Shown here piece after piece: positions 1-8,069 of a stretch of DNA of 64,000 bases. The stretch lies in NCBI GenBank assembly GCA_037440065.1, contig JBBIUV010000016.1, positions 682,001-746,000 on the forward strand. The letters are read 5' to 3'. Below the pieces are notes generated by a model. The model worked only from the letters and a program-made list of their open reading frames with translations. It did no database searches and was not told the DNA's origin. Position 1 is the first letter of the stretch, and each line of letters starts with the position of its first letter. The DNA is from UBA1563 sp037440065 (GTDB taxonomy: Bacteria > Bacteroidota > Ignavibacteria > Ignavibacteriales > Ignavibacteriaceae). The translations under genes and the position numbers were made by a program.

Positions 1-26
1 GTGGAGAATAAGGAAGAGCTTTGGTT

Positions 27-470
27 TCACAAACCGAATTGATTAAGATGATGCTTAAAGTGTTTTTCGTGAAATACATCCCACTCACTTTTGTTCAGTT
101 CACCAAAGGTGGGATTGATAAATGTATCAGTAGGATTTTCTTCAAAACAAGAATAATAATCTTCTAGTTCTTGCTTAAGAACAAGTTTAGCGCTTTCTAG
201 ATTCTCATATTGCAACGGTACTAAGTTTGAACCAATGGCTGGATTTATAAAATCTTTAGGCAAAGGTCTCTCACTCATCAAAAATCTCTTCAGAACTGGT
301 ATTTTTTCAGGAGGGTTGTAACAACCTTTTTGAATTTTTCCGTTACTTAATTGAACCGCAAAGATTAAGTGTTCAACCATATGTTGAGCAGACATTTTAC
401 CCCACAATGGTTTTGAACTATTTTCTAATTTCATTAATAATTCAGACTTGTCTAGAAGTGGTTTTAGCAT
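27..470 (-). CDS. DinB/DUF1569-like small protein
   Basis: A 147-residue cytoplasmic protein without signal peptide or membrane segment. An N-terminal PLWGKMSAQHMVEHL segment (about 22-36) and a C-terminal HEKHFKHHLNQF segment resemble the helical DinB-like DUF1569 family, in which spaced histidines can bind a metal. The biochemical role of this family is not established and I assign none. The ATG at 470 is preceded by AAGGATCGAG, a good ribosome site. The gene lies 46 bp downstream of the secreted-protein gene on the same strand, so co-transcription is possible but unproven. It is complete, stopping 26 bases from the window edge. Confidence 0.6.
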   Translation of the reverse strand: MLKPLLDKSELLMKLENSSKPLWGKMSAQHMVEHLIFAVQLSNGKIQKGCYNPPEKIPVLKRFLMSERPLPKDFINPAIGSNLVPLQYENLESAKLVLKQELEDYYSCFEENPTDTFINPTFGELNKSEWDVFHEKHFKHHLNQFGL

Positions 471-516
471 CTCGATCCTTTAAAAATATTTTCTATCTTC
501 AAATCTCTTTATTTTA

Positions 517-2094
517 TCACTTAATCAAAACAAATTTCTTTTCTGCTGTAAAATTCCCAGATTGAATTCTGTAAAAATAAACACCGCTTGTAAGATCTTT
601 TCCATTAAAAAGTACTTCATAAATTCCAGCAGTTTTATATTCTTCCACCAATGTATCAATTTTTCTACCTAATACATCATAAATATGAAGGGATACCTTC
701 CCAGATTGCGGTATTTGATACCTAATGGTTGTTTCAGGATTGAACGGATTAGGATAATTTTGATGCAATTCAAAATGCAGGATTTGATCAAAGAGAACCT
801 CAATCAGTTTACTATACTTGAATTGTCCATCGAAATCGACTTGTTTTAATCGATATTGATATTTTCCTGAAAGAATCGAAGTATCGATAAAAGAATAAAA
901 TTTATAAGAATTACTGGTACCATTACCATGAATAAAACCGAGTATTTCCCACTCGTTCAAATCAGCTTTATTCAGATAAGTTCTCCGCTCAACAAAAAAG
1001 CCATAGTTATTTATTTCAGTTGCGGTTTCCCAATTTAATTCAACATAAGTTAACTTTGAAGATGCCGTAAATGAATTCATTTCTACAGGCAAAGGTTCTA
1101 AAGGAATTGAATTTGAAATTGCATTAGCGAGCTTTGACCAATTTGATGAAGGATTCCTCAAACCATCTTTTTTTTGCTCAATATGAATAAAACGACCGGT
1201 CGAAGATGAAGGGGCGGTTCCACATGGATCGCCACTCCCGTTGATAAATCGTCCTTGTGTGTTAGTTGTTCCATTTAATCTATCCCAAGTTGTATCAACA
1301 TTAGCAATTTTGAAAGTTAAAGTGTTATCCTCCACCAACAAATTTGTTTTGATGTTATCAAGATAATCTGTCCCAGATGGATTAATTTTGGTACCGTTGC
1401 TCATAATCACATCCGGATCTGTCATCTGTTTTGAAAAGCCATGAACCTGAATAACGATTAAATTAGAAATAAGTCCAGAAAGAGTTTCTGTTCCCCGTTG
1501 AAAAAAACTTTCTTCCGAATGAGCTTGATCAGAGATCATGTAGGAAGTGGTTGATCCGGTACAGACTGTTGTTGTACCATCACAAGTTGATGTTGAACTG
1601 CTATTACATCTGTGAGCGCCAGTGATAAAAAATGCTCTAGCTCCAACGTTTTTAAAAATAAAAAATCCTTGTGCACCGGTATAAGTATCATAGATTGGAT
1701 GCGGCGCCTGGATTACGAGTGTTTGTCTGTCTGCGCCAGGATTAAAAAAATATGAACCCCAGTAATTGTTTGAGGCATCTGTCTTCAATAAGATGTAATA
1801 TGTTTTGTTCGGAACCTCGGTCGTGTCTGAATATTGAATTACTTGATAACCTAACGTCCCTGCATTGGAGTGCGCTGTTGCATATTCCTCTGCTATAATG
1901 TTTGTGACAATAGTTGCAAATGATGCTCTCTCTTGAGCTGATGGCGATACATATTTATTCTTATTTATACTTGAGGTGTCTGGAATTACAGAAATCAGGC
2001 TATCTACAAAAGTCGAAATATTTCCGGAACGAAGTACTTGAGAATGACTCTCAATTGAGAGTAATAGAGTAATAATAAAGAGAGTTATCCTCAT
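517..2094 (-). CDS. T9SS-sorted secreted protein, possible metal-dependent hydrolase
   Basis: A 525-residue exported protein. Residues 1-19 form a signal peptide (hydrophobic, ending SHSQ). Residues 440-525 are a type IX secretion sorting domain (NYPNPFNPETTIRYQIPQ, then IYDVLGRKI and GVYFYRI), so the protein is probably exported through T9SS and surface-attached or released. The central region has histidines in short conserved-looking motifs: PHP (131-133), AHR (160-162), AH (191-192), VHG (217-219) and HIE near 305. They are arranged as in zinc-dependent amidohydrolases or peptidases, but I do not recognise the family with certainty. Paired cysteines near 163-178 suggest an extracytoplasmic disulfide. 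A short linker precedes the sorting domain. Confidence 0.7.
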   Translation of the reverse strand: MRITLFIITLLLSIESHSQVLRSGNISTFVDSLISVIPDTSSINKNKYVSPSAQERASFATIVTNIIAEEYATAHSNAGTLGYQVIQYSDTTEVPNKTYYILLKTDASNNYWGSYFFNPGADRQTLVIQAPHPIYDTYTGAQGFFIFKNVGARAFFITGAHRCNSSSTSTCDGTTTVCTGSTTSYMISDQAHSEESFFQRGTETLSGLISNLIVIQVHGFSKQMTDPDVIMSNGTKINPSGTDYLDNIKTNLLVEDNTLTFKIANVDTTWDRLNGTTNTQGRFINGSGDPCGTAPSSSTGRFIHIEQKKDGLRNPSSNWSKLANAISNSIPLEPLPVEMNSFTASSKLTYVELNWETATEINNYGFFVERRTYLNKADLNEWEILGFIHGNGTSNSYKFYSFIDTSILSGKYQYRLKQVDFDGQFKYSKLIEVLFDQILHFELHQNYPNPFNPETTIRYQIPQSGKVSLHIYDVLGRKIDTLVEEYKTAGIYEVLFNGKDLTSGVYFYRIQSGNFTAEKKFVLIK

Positions 2095-2289
2095 TCTGCA
2101 CTTTCATTGTTGATGATTGTCTATTTGTTACCAATATAACTCAATTTCAACAAGTTGAGTTCCACTTAAAAATCTGAGTTTAGAAACAAGATTGGATCTA
2201 TTTTTAATAAAGATGAGATGCTGTGTTTGGTAACGTTTCCCCAACTTTTGACAATAAGTATGCAAGATCAAATCATTACGAAAATAGGG

Positions 2290-3567
2290 CTAGAACTTCA
2301 CTGCCCTTCTCCCGATGTCCGTTCGGAAATAAATATTTTCATAATGAATTTTCGAAACTGCCTGATAGGCAATTTTTATGGCTTCTTTAAAATTTTTGTC
2401 AGGCACAAAAGAGGTTACACCTAAAACACGACCACCATTTGTGAGTAATGTATCATCTTTAATTTGTGTTCCAGCGTGATAAACTTTAACGGGTAAGTCC
2501 TTCAAATGAATTAATCCGAATATTTCAAAACCGGTTTCGTAAGAATCAGGATATCCATTAGAAGCAGTAACCACGCACACAGAAGCACCACCATTATATT
2601 TTAATGATTCTTTATTAATATTCCCTTTAGAGGCTGAGTAAAGCAATTCTAAAAAATCACCTTCTATTACATTTAGTACTGTTTGGGTTTCCGGATCGCC
2701 AAATCTCGCGTTGAATTCAATCACTTTAGGACCATCTTTCGTTAATATTAATCCGCAAAACAAACAGCCAGTAAATGGTTTTCCAATTTTTTTCATCCCT
2801 GAAAGAGTAGGTTTTACTATTGTATCTTCAATAATTTTTAGGACTTCGTCTGTAATGATTTCTGCAGGGGCGTAGGCACCCATCCCACCGGTGTTTTTAC
2901 CGGAATCATTATCTCCGATTCGTTTATGATCCTGTGCAGCAGGAAGAGATACAAAATTTTCACCATCAGAAATCACGAAAAGTGAAGCTTCCTCACCTTC
3001 AAGAAATTCTTCAATTAAAATTTTACTTCCAGCCTCACCAAAGGCTTTTTCTTCAAAGTTTAACAGAACCGCGTCCAAAGCATCGTAGATATTTTTACAA
3101 ATTGTTACCCCTTTTCCTGCTGCCAATCCATTCGCTTTAATTACAATAGGATATTTCTGTTTTCTCAAACAATTATAAATATCTTCTTTAGACGAAGTAT
3201 CAGAAAACTCAAAATACTTTGCTGTCGGAACGTTATTATCGAGCATCACCTTTTTGGCAAAGAGCTTGTCGCTTTCAATACTTGCAGCTTCTTGGTTGGG
3301 ACCGAAGACAAGAATTCCTTTTTGCCTTAAATAATCAACAGTCCCATCTACCAAATATTTTTCCGGACCAACAACTACAAGTTTGATTTCCTCTTTTATT
3401 ATGAACTGTAGAAGTTCTTCATTTGCAGAAAAAGTTATATTTTGTGCTACCGTAGCTGTCCCACCATTTCCGGGATCAACAAATAGTTTTCCGCACTTAG
3501 GGGATTCTTTAATTTTCAATGCTAATGCATGTTCTCTTCCCCCATTACCTAAAATCAAGATATTCAT
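2290..3567 (-). CDS. purD: Phosphoribosylamine--glycine ligase (GARS)
   Basis: Purine synthesis step 2: ligates glycine to 5-phosphoribosylamine using ATP, giving GAR, in the cytoplasm. The 425-residue length is normal for stand-alone PurD. Visible family marks are the N-terminal MNILILGNGGREHAL loop, an ATP-grasp core, the PAAQDHKRIGDNDSGKNTGG segment (about 208-227) and the metal-binding FNARFGDPETQ motif. Its ATG overlaps the TGA of the upstream glycosyltransferase gene by 4 bases (ATGA), so translational coupling is likely. guaB, another purine enzyme, lies just upstream in the same directon. Confidence 0.95.
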   Translation of the reverse strand: MNILILGNGGREHALALKIKESPKCGKLFVDPGNGGTATVAQNITFSANEELLQFIIKEEIKLVVVGPEKYLVDGTVDYLRQKGILVFGPNQEAASIESDKLFAKKVMLDNNVPTAKYFEFSDTSSKEDIYNCLRKQKYPIVIKANGLAAGKGVTICKNIYDALDAVLLNFEEKAFGEAGSKILIEEFLEGEEASLFVISDGENFVSLPAAQDHKRIGDNDSGKNTGGMGAYAPAEIITDEVLKIIEDTIVKPTLSGMKKIGKPFTGCLFCGLILTKDGPKVIEFNARFGDPETQTVLNVIEGDFLELLYSASKGNINKESLKYNGGASVCVVTASNGYPDSYETGFEIFGLIHLKDLPVKVYHAGTQIKDDTLLTNGGRVLGVTSFVPDKNFKEAIKIAYQAVSKIHYENIYFRTDIGRRAVKF

Positions 3568-4844
3568 AAATTGTTTTTAACCATAAATTGTAATTCTTTT
3601 GTCAATTGTTCAGTTAAAAAATCTCTTCTGAATTTTTCGATAAAGTCTTCTTTTGGTGCCGGTAAATTTCCAAGTTGATAATCGTCATAAATCTTTATCA
3701 AACTCTCTTTAATATTTTGAATATTCTCTGGATCAGAAAGATATGAAGCTCCGTATTGAACCGCATAAGATTTTAATGCCCCTTCTGGTAAGCAAGCTAA
3801 AATTGGTTTACGGGCTCCAAAATATTCAAATAATTTTCCACTTGAAATTGTATCGCTATTTTTGCCATATCCGACCATCAACCAAAGAACATCACTCGAT
3901 TTTATTCTCGCAACCGATTCGATATGAGTTAAATAACCAAATTCTTTTACGTTGTCTTCCAACCCAAATTTAACTGACAATTTTCTAAGCTCTTTTGTTT
4001 GCGCTCCAACAAAATGAAGTTCAATGTTGTCAGTGATGTCTTTTCTTTCCTTTTTCAATAACGCAAAAGCTTTTAACAGATATCTTGGAGTGATATACTC
4101 ATAAAAAGAACCGGTATAAGTAAGAATCATCTTATTATTTTTCTTTTTGATGAATGGAGCAACTTCAAAATCCGGCGGATCGTAACCATGAGGAATAATA
4201 ACTACATCGTTGGAGTCCAGAAACTTATAAGTCTCGATTTGAGTCTCTTTAATTCTTCTGTTAGTTACAAATATTTTATCAGCATCTTTGAGTACCTGGT
4301 ATTCAAGTTTCTTGTGTTTGTAAGAATGATATGGTGTAAAATATTTAGAAAATTGATACCCGTACCAAAGGTCTCTATAATCTATCGCCAAAGGGATTTT
4401 AAATTCCTTCTTTAATTTTGCCCCGAGCTGAAAAGCTGAAAAAGGAGGAGCTGTAACAAAAATCAAATCGTATTGTTCTTCAGATAATAATTTGCGAGCT
4501 TCAACAAGAGCCTTTTTCGTCCAGGAAACTTTATTGTCCGGAATATTGAAAAACTGATTTATTCTGTTGAAAATTTTTCGTGTTTTTTCCGCTGGAATTT
4601 TGATAGTTCTAAAAGCACTTAATTTTGAATTTATCTCATTCCCTTTTACGCGAATTATTCTAACCGAAGGATCAATTTCTCTTAAAAGATCAGGATCATG
4701 TGCAAAATAGCCTGTTTCTGTTGAAGTTAATACGGTCGGATTCCAATTGTTTTGAGGGAAATACTTTACAAATTTCAAAATTCTTTGAACTCCACTCAAT
4801 CCCATTGGGGGGAAATAATACGCTATGACAAGTACTTTGAACAT
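3564..4844 (-). CDS. Glycosyltransferase family 4-like
   Basis: A 426-residue GT-B fold glycosyltransferase. The N-terminal acceptor domain begins AYYFPPMGLSGVQR, typical of the glyco_trans_4_4/WbuB-like group; the C-terminal donor domain has the SSGKLFEYFGARKPILA signature near 345-361 that contacts the nucleotide-sugar. No signal peptide or membrane helix is visible, so it probably acts at the cytoplasmic face on a lipid-linked or surface glycan. The sugar and acceptor cannot be read from sequence. It sits between guaB (30 bp upstream) and purD (4-bp overlap) with no other glycan genes nearby, an odd context. Confidence 0.8.
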   Translation of the reverse strand: MFKVLVIAYYFPPMGLSGVQRILKFVKYFPQNNWNPTVLTSTETGYFAHDPDLLREIDPSVRIIRVKGNEINSKLSAFRTIKIPAEKTRKIFNRINQFFNIPDNKVSWTKKALVEARKLLSEEQYDLIFVTAPPFSAFQLGAKLKKEFKIPLAIDYRDLWYGYQFSKYFTPYHSYKHKKLEYQVLKDADKIFVTNRRIKETQIETYKFLDSNDVVIIPHGYDPPDFEVAPFIKKKNNKMILTYTGSFYEYITPRYLLKAFALLKKERKDITDNIELHFVGAQTKELRKLSVKFGLEDNVKEFGYLTHIESVARIKSSDVLWLMVGYGKNSDTISSGKLFEYFGARKPILACLPEGALKSYAVQYGASYLSDPENIQNIKESLIKIYDDYQLGNLPAPKEDFIEKFRRDFLTEQLTKELQFMVKNNL

Positions 4845-4874
4845 TAATTTTATCTAAATCTAATTATTAAAAAA

Positions 4875-6341
4875 TTACCGATGATAATTTGGGGACTCTT
4901 TTGTTATGATCACATCATGCGCATGACTTTCTCTGAAACCGGCAGAAGTCATCTTTATAAATCGTGTCTTTTCCTTTAATTCCTTAATATTTTTAACACC
5001 ACAATAACCCATTGCAGCGCGCAACCCACCTACAAATTGTAAGATGGTATCAGCAAGTTGACCCTTATAAGGGACTCTCCCTTCAACTCCTTCAGGAACT
5101 AACTTTTTAACATCATCTTCCATATCTTGAAAATATCTATCTTTACTTCCAAACTGCATTGCTCCCAAAGAACCCATTCCTCTGTAGGTTTTAAAACTTC
5201 TTCCTTCCAAAAGAATTTTTTCACCAGGACTTTCTTCCACACCGGCGAAAAGACTTCCAATCATAACTGAATCGGCACCGGCAGCTATTGCTTTTACGGC
5301 ATCTCCCGTATATTTGATCCCTCCATCAGCAATAATTGGTAAGTTTTTCCCTTTTAATGCAGAGGCAACATCCATTAGCGCACTGATTTGCGGAACTCCA
5401 ACTCCCGTGACGACACGCGTTGTGCATATTGAACCGGGTCCAATTCCAACTTTTACAGCATCAACTCCAAGCGAATATAGTTCAATTGCTGCTTCAGAAG
5501 TAGCTATATTTCCAACAATTAGTTGTGTGTCTTTAAATTTCTTTTTAAACTCCTTTACCATGGATAGTACTCCTTTTGACTGACCATGCGCCGTATCGAT
5601 TACAATTACATCAACTGAAGCAGCGATCAATGCAGTAACTCGATCTAAAGTATCACTTGTTACGCCAACTGCTCCACCAACTTGTAATCTCCCTAAACTA
5701 TCTTTGCTCGCAAAAGGATGTTGCTTCTTTTTAAGGATGTCTTTATAGGTGATTAAGCCTTTCAGTTTACCATGCTTATCAATAACAGGTAATTTCTCAA
5801 TTTTGTATTGCTGAAGTAATTTCTCCGCCGTAGCAAAATCAGTTCCTATTGGAGCTGTAATGAGATTAGTTTTAGTCATCAACTCACTAATTTTACGGCG
5901 AGGATTTGGAGAAAATCTCAGATCTCTATTTGTAAGAATCCCAACAAGTAAACCGCTATTATCAATTACCGGAATACCACTAATTTTATATTTCTTCATC
6001 AATTCAGTAGCATTGTATATCGGCTGATCGGGACTTACGGTGACCGGATTTCTGATCATTCCACTTTCAGAACGTTTAACTTTATCAACTTCTTCAGCTT
6101 GAGCATCAATAGTCATATTTTTATGAATAATTCCTAATCCTCCTTCGCGTGCTAAAGCGATTGCCATATTGGATTCAGTTACTGTATCCATCGCTGCAGA
6201 AATAAATGGAATGCTTAACGAAATTTCCTTTGTCAGTTTAGTTTTAATACTAACTTCTCTTGGGAGCACATTCGACTTCCGAGGTTGTAACAAAACATCA
6301 TCGAAGGTTAGTCCATCATAAATAATTTTTTGAGATTTCAT
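4875..6341 (-). CDS. guaB: Inosine-5'-monophosphate dehydrogenase
   Basis: Oxidises IMP to XMP with NAD+, the committing step to guanine nucleotides. The 488 residues show the usual order: TIM-barrel start with LTFDDVLLQP, two CBS domains (about 95-210), the catalytic loop GIGPGSICTTRVVTGVG with the active cysteine near 300, and the GSLFAGVEESPGE and KTYRGMGSLGAM segments. I start at the ATG at 6341 (MKSQKII) rather than the in-frame TTG at 6353, because TTGGAC lies at ribosome-site distance before the ATG and nothing suitable precedes the TTG. It is 39 bp downstream of gcdH and 30 bp upstream of the glycosyltransferase. Confidence 0.96.
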   Translation of the reverse strand: MKSQKIIYDGLTFDDVLLQPRKSNVLPREVSIKTKLTKEISLSIPFISAAMDTVTESNMAIALAREGGLGIIHKNMTIDAQAEEVDKVKRSESGMIRNPVTVSPDQPIYNATELMKKYKISGIPVIDNSGLLVGILTNRDLRFSPNPRRKISELMTKTNLITAPIGTDFATAEKLLQQYKIEKLPVIDKHGKLKGLITYKDILKKKQHPFASKDSLGRLQVGGAVGVTSDTLDRVTALIAASVDVIVIDTAHGQSKGVLSMVKEFKKKFKDTQLIVGNIATSEAAIELYSLGVDAVKVGIGPGSICTTRVVTGVGVPQISALMDVASALKGKNLPIIADGGIKYTGDAVKAIAAGADSVMIGSLFAGVEESPGEKILLEGRSFKTYRGMGSLGAMQFGSKDRYFQDMEDDVKKLVPEGVEGRVPYKGQLADTILQFVGGLRAAMGYCGVKNIKELKEKTRFIKMTSAGFRESHAHDVIITKESPNYHR

Positions 6342-6380
6342 GTTTTCGTCCAATTAAAAATTTATTATTCGCTATAAGTA

Positions 6381-7553
6381 TTAATTATCAAAGGCGGCGT
6401 AACCGGTTATATCTTCACCAATTATCAACGTATGCATTTCATGTGTTCCCTCATATGTTTTAACCGATTCAAGATTTGCTGCATGCCTCATAACAGGGTA
6501 TTCATCTAAAATACCATTTGCACCTAAAATTTCTCTTGCATTTCTAGCAATATTTAGGGCAATTTCACAGTTGTTTCTTTTTGCTAGAGAAACCTGCTGA
6601 AATTTAAGTTTTCCACCATCCTTTAATCTTCCAAGTTGGATATTTAATAATTGAGCTTTAGTAATTTCTGTGACCATTTCCACTAACTTCTTTTGAGTTA
6701 ATTGATAAGCGGCGATTGGTTTAGAAAATTGTTTCCTACTTTTTGAATATTCTAAAGCAGAGTCATAGCAAGCAAGCATTGATCCAACAACTCCCCAAGC
6801 TATTCCATATCTTGCCTGATTCAAACACATCATTGGAGCTTTTAGCCCAACTCCTTTTGGAAGAATATTTTTAACAGGCACAAATACATTATCAAAAATT
6901 AACTCGGAAGTAACGGAAGCACGGAGCGAATGTTTTCCTTTCATTTCGGGAGCAGAAAATCCTTTGGTCCCTTTTTCAATCAAAAATCCATTCACGACCC
7001 CATCTAACTTTGCCCAAACAACTGCTATATCAGCGATTGTTCCATTAGTGATCCACATTTTAGTTCCGTTTAGAATAAAACCACCATCAACTTTTTCAGC
7101 CTTAGTAACCATTCCTCCGGGGTTAGAACCATAATCTGGTTCCGTTAAACCGAAACATCCAATTTTTTTTCCCTTAGCTAGGAGAGGGAGCCAGTAATCT
7201 TTTTGTTCCTCACTCCCAAAAGTAAAGATAGGATACATCACCAATGCACTTACAACTGAAGCAAAACTCCTGATAGCACTATCTCCTCTTTCCAATTCCT
7301 GCATAATCAGGCCGTAAGAAACATTGTTCAATCCAGCGCATCCGTAGCTAATAGGTAAAGTTGGACCCAAAAGCCCTAATTCTGCCATTTTCGGTACTAA
7401 ATGATGTGGAAAAAGTCCCTCGCGGTTATAATTAACGATTATCGGAAGCACTTCCTTTTCAACAAAAGACCGAACCGTCTGGCGCACTAAAATTTCCTCT
7501 TCTGTAAGAAGGTCATCGGAGTTAAAATAATCAACACCAGAAAATATTGCCAT
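6381..7553 (-). CDS. gcdH: Glutaryl-CoA dehydrogenase-type acyl-CoA dehydrogenase
   Basis: A FAD-dependent acyl-CoA dehydrogenase, about 390 residues from the ATG at 7553; an in-frame TTG at 7604 would add 17 residues with no family counterpart. It matches glutaryl-CoA dehydrogenase rather than short-chain enzymes: ELERGDSAIRSFASVVSALV includes the arginine that in this family binds the glutaryl carboxylate, CFGLTEPDYGSNP is the flavin/substrate loop, and TYEGTHEMHTLIIGEDITG contains the catalytic Tyr-Glu pair. Expected product is crotonyl-CoA with CO2 release (lysine, tryptophan or aromatic breakdown); a non-decarboxylating variant cannot be excluded by eye. No partner electron-transfer flavoprotein genes are nearby. 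Confidence 0.85.
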   Translation of the reverse strand: MAIFSGVDYFNSDDLLTEEEILVRQTVRSFVEKEVLPIIVNYNREGLFPHHLVPKMAELGLLGPTLPISYGCAGLNNVSYGLIMQELERGDSAIRSFASVVSALVMYPIFTFGSEEQKDYWLPLLAKGKKIGCFGLTEPDYGSNPGGMVTKAEKVDGGFILNGTKMWITNGTIADIAVVWAKLDGVVNGFLIEKGTKGFSAPEMKGKHSLRASVTSELIFDNVFVPVKNILPKGVGLKAPMMCLNQARYGIAWGVVGSMLACYDSALEYSKSRKQFSKPIAAYQLTQKKLVEMVTEITKAQLLNIQLGRLKDGGKLKFQQVSLAKRNNCEIALNIARNAREILGANGILDEYPVMRHAANLESVKTYEGTHEMHTLIIGEDITGYAAFDN

Positions 7554-7630
7554 TTCCGTTTCGTTTTTTGTTCCCAAAATTACTGAATAAGTCTTACTCG
7601 ACAAAATTAGACTAAGGGAAAATTATTCAC

Positions 7631-7661
7631 TTTGCAATTTATTAAGGAAAAAGTATCTTAG
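7631..7661 (+). promoter_or_regulatory. Candidate Bacteroidota-type promoter for the metal-uptake pair
   Basis: TTTG at 7631-7634 and TATCTTAG at 7654-7661 are separated by 19 bases, close to the Bacteroidota primary-sigma consensus (TTTG, 19-21 bases, TAnnTTTG). It would place the start of transcription only a few bases before the ATG at 7672, giving a nearly leaderless message. Inference from pattern only. Confidence 0.3.
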
Positions 7662-7671
7662 AGTTACAAAA

Positions 7672-8016
7672 ATGAAACAATTACACCAAGATAAATCAAA
7701 CATTTTATTAGCGGCATATCTGTTCATAGTTATTGCCGGCTCATTCCATTTTCACTCATATTCTTATAATTTAAGTGGAACCTTTTCACTTTCCGCTTCA
7801 GTTCCAAACAATTCAGGTACTAATTTTAGTGATAATACCTCTGGAGATTGTTCTGTTGAACATTTCTTTCAATCACTAAATGTTGACACCAATTATTCAA
7901 CTTCCTACTCAGTAATACTTCCGGAATCAACTCCTCTCAACATAAATTCTTCATTTGGAACTACTTACAAAACATTCTACAATTCTTTTCCTCTAAGAGC
8001 TCCTCCAGTTATTTAA
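7672..8016 (+). CDS. Small exported His/Cys protein preceding a TonB receptor
   Basis: A 114-residue protein with one N-terminal hydrophobic helix or signal peptide (about 10-28, LLAAYLFIVIAGS), then HFHSYSY, a single GDCSVEHFF motif (about 58-66) and a C-terminus ending RAPPVI. This is the profile of small DUF2946-like proteins often encoded immediately before metal-linked TonB receptors: N-terminal helix, histidines, a cysteine motif, and an R-x-P-P tail. The receptor gene starts 54 bp downstream on the same strand. A role in periplasmic metal handling is inferred from context; similarity to the family is weak and seen by eye only. Confidence 0.5.
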   Translation: MKQLHQDKSNILLAAYLFIVIAGSFHFHSYSYNLSGTFSLSASVPNNSGTNFSDNTSGDCSVEHFFQSLNVDTNYSTSYSVILPESTPLNINSSFGTTYKTFYNSFPLRAPPVI

Positions 8017-8069
8017 TTTCTCCTTGTCATTCAAATAACCGGTTTTTTAACAAAATTCAGGAGTTCTTA

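Noticed and set aside
2138..2161. Inverted repeat AACTCAA/TTGAGTT upstream of the secreted-protein gene
   Set aside because: Short, AT-rich and without a following T run on either strand; it could be an operator but nothing else supports it.
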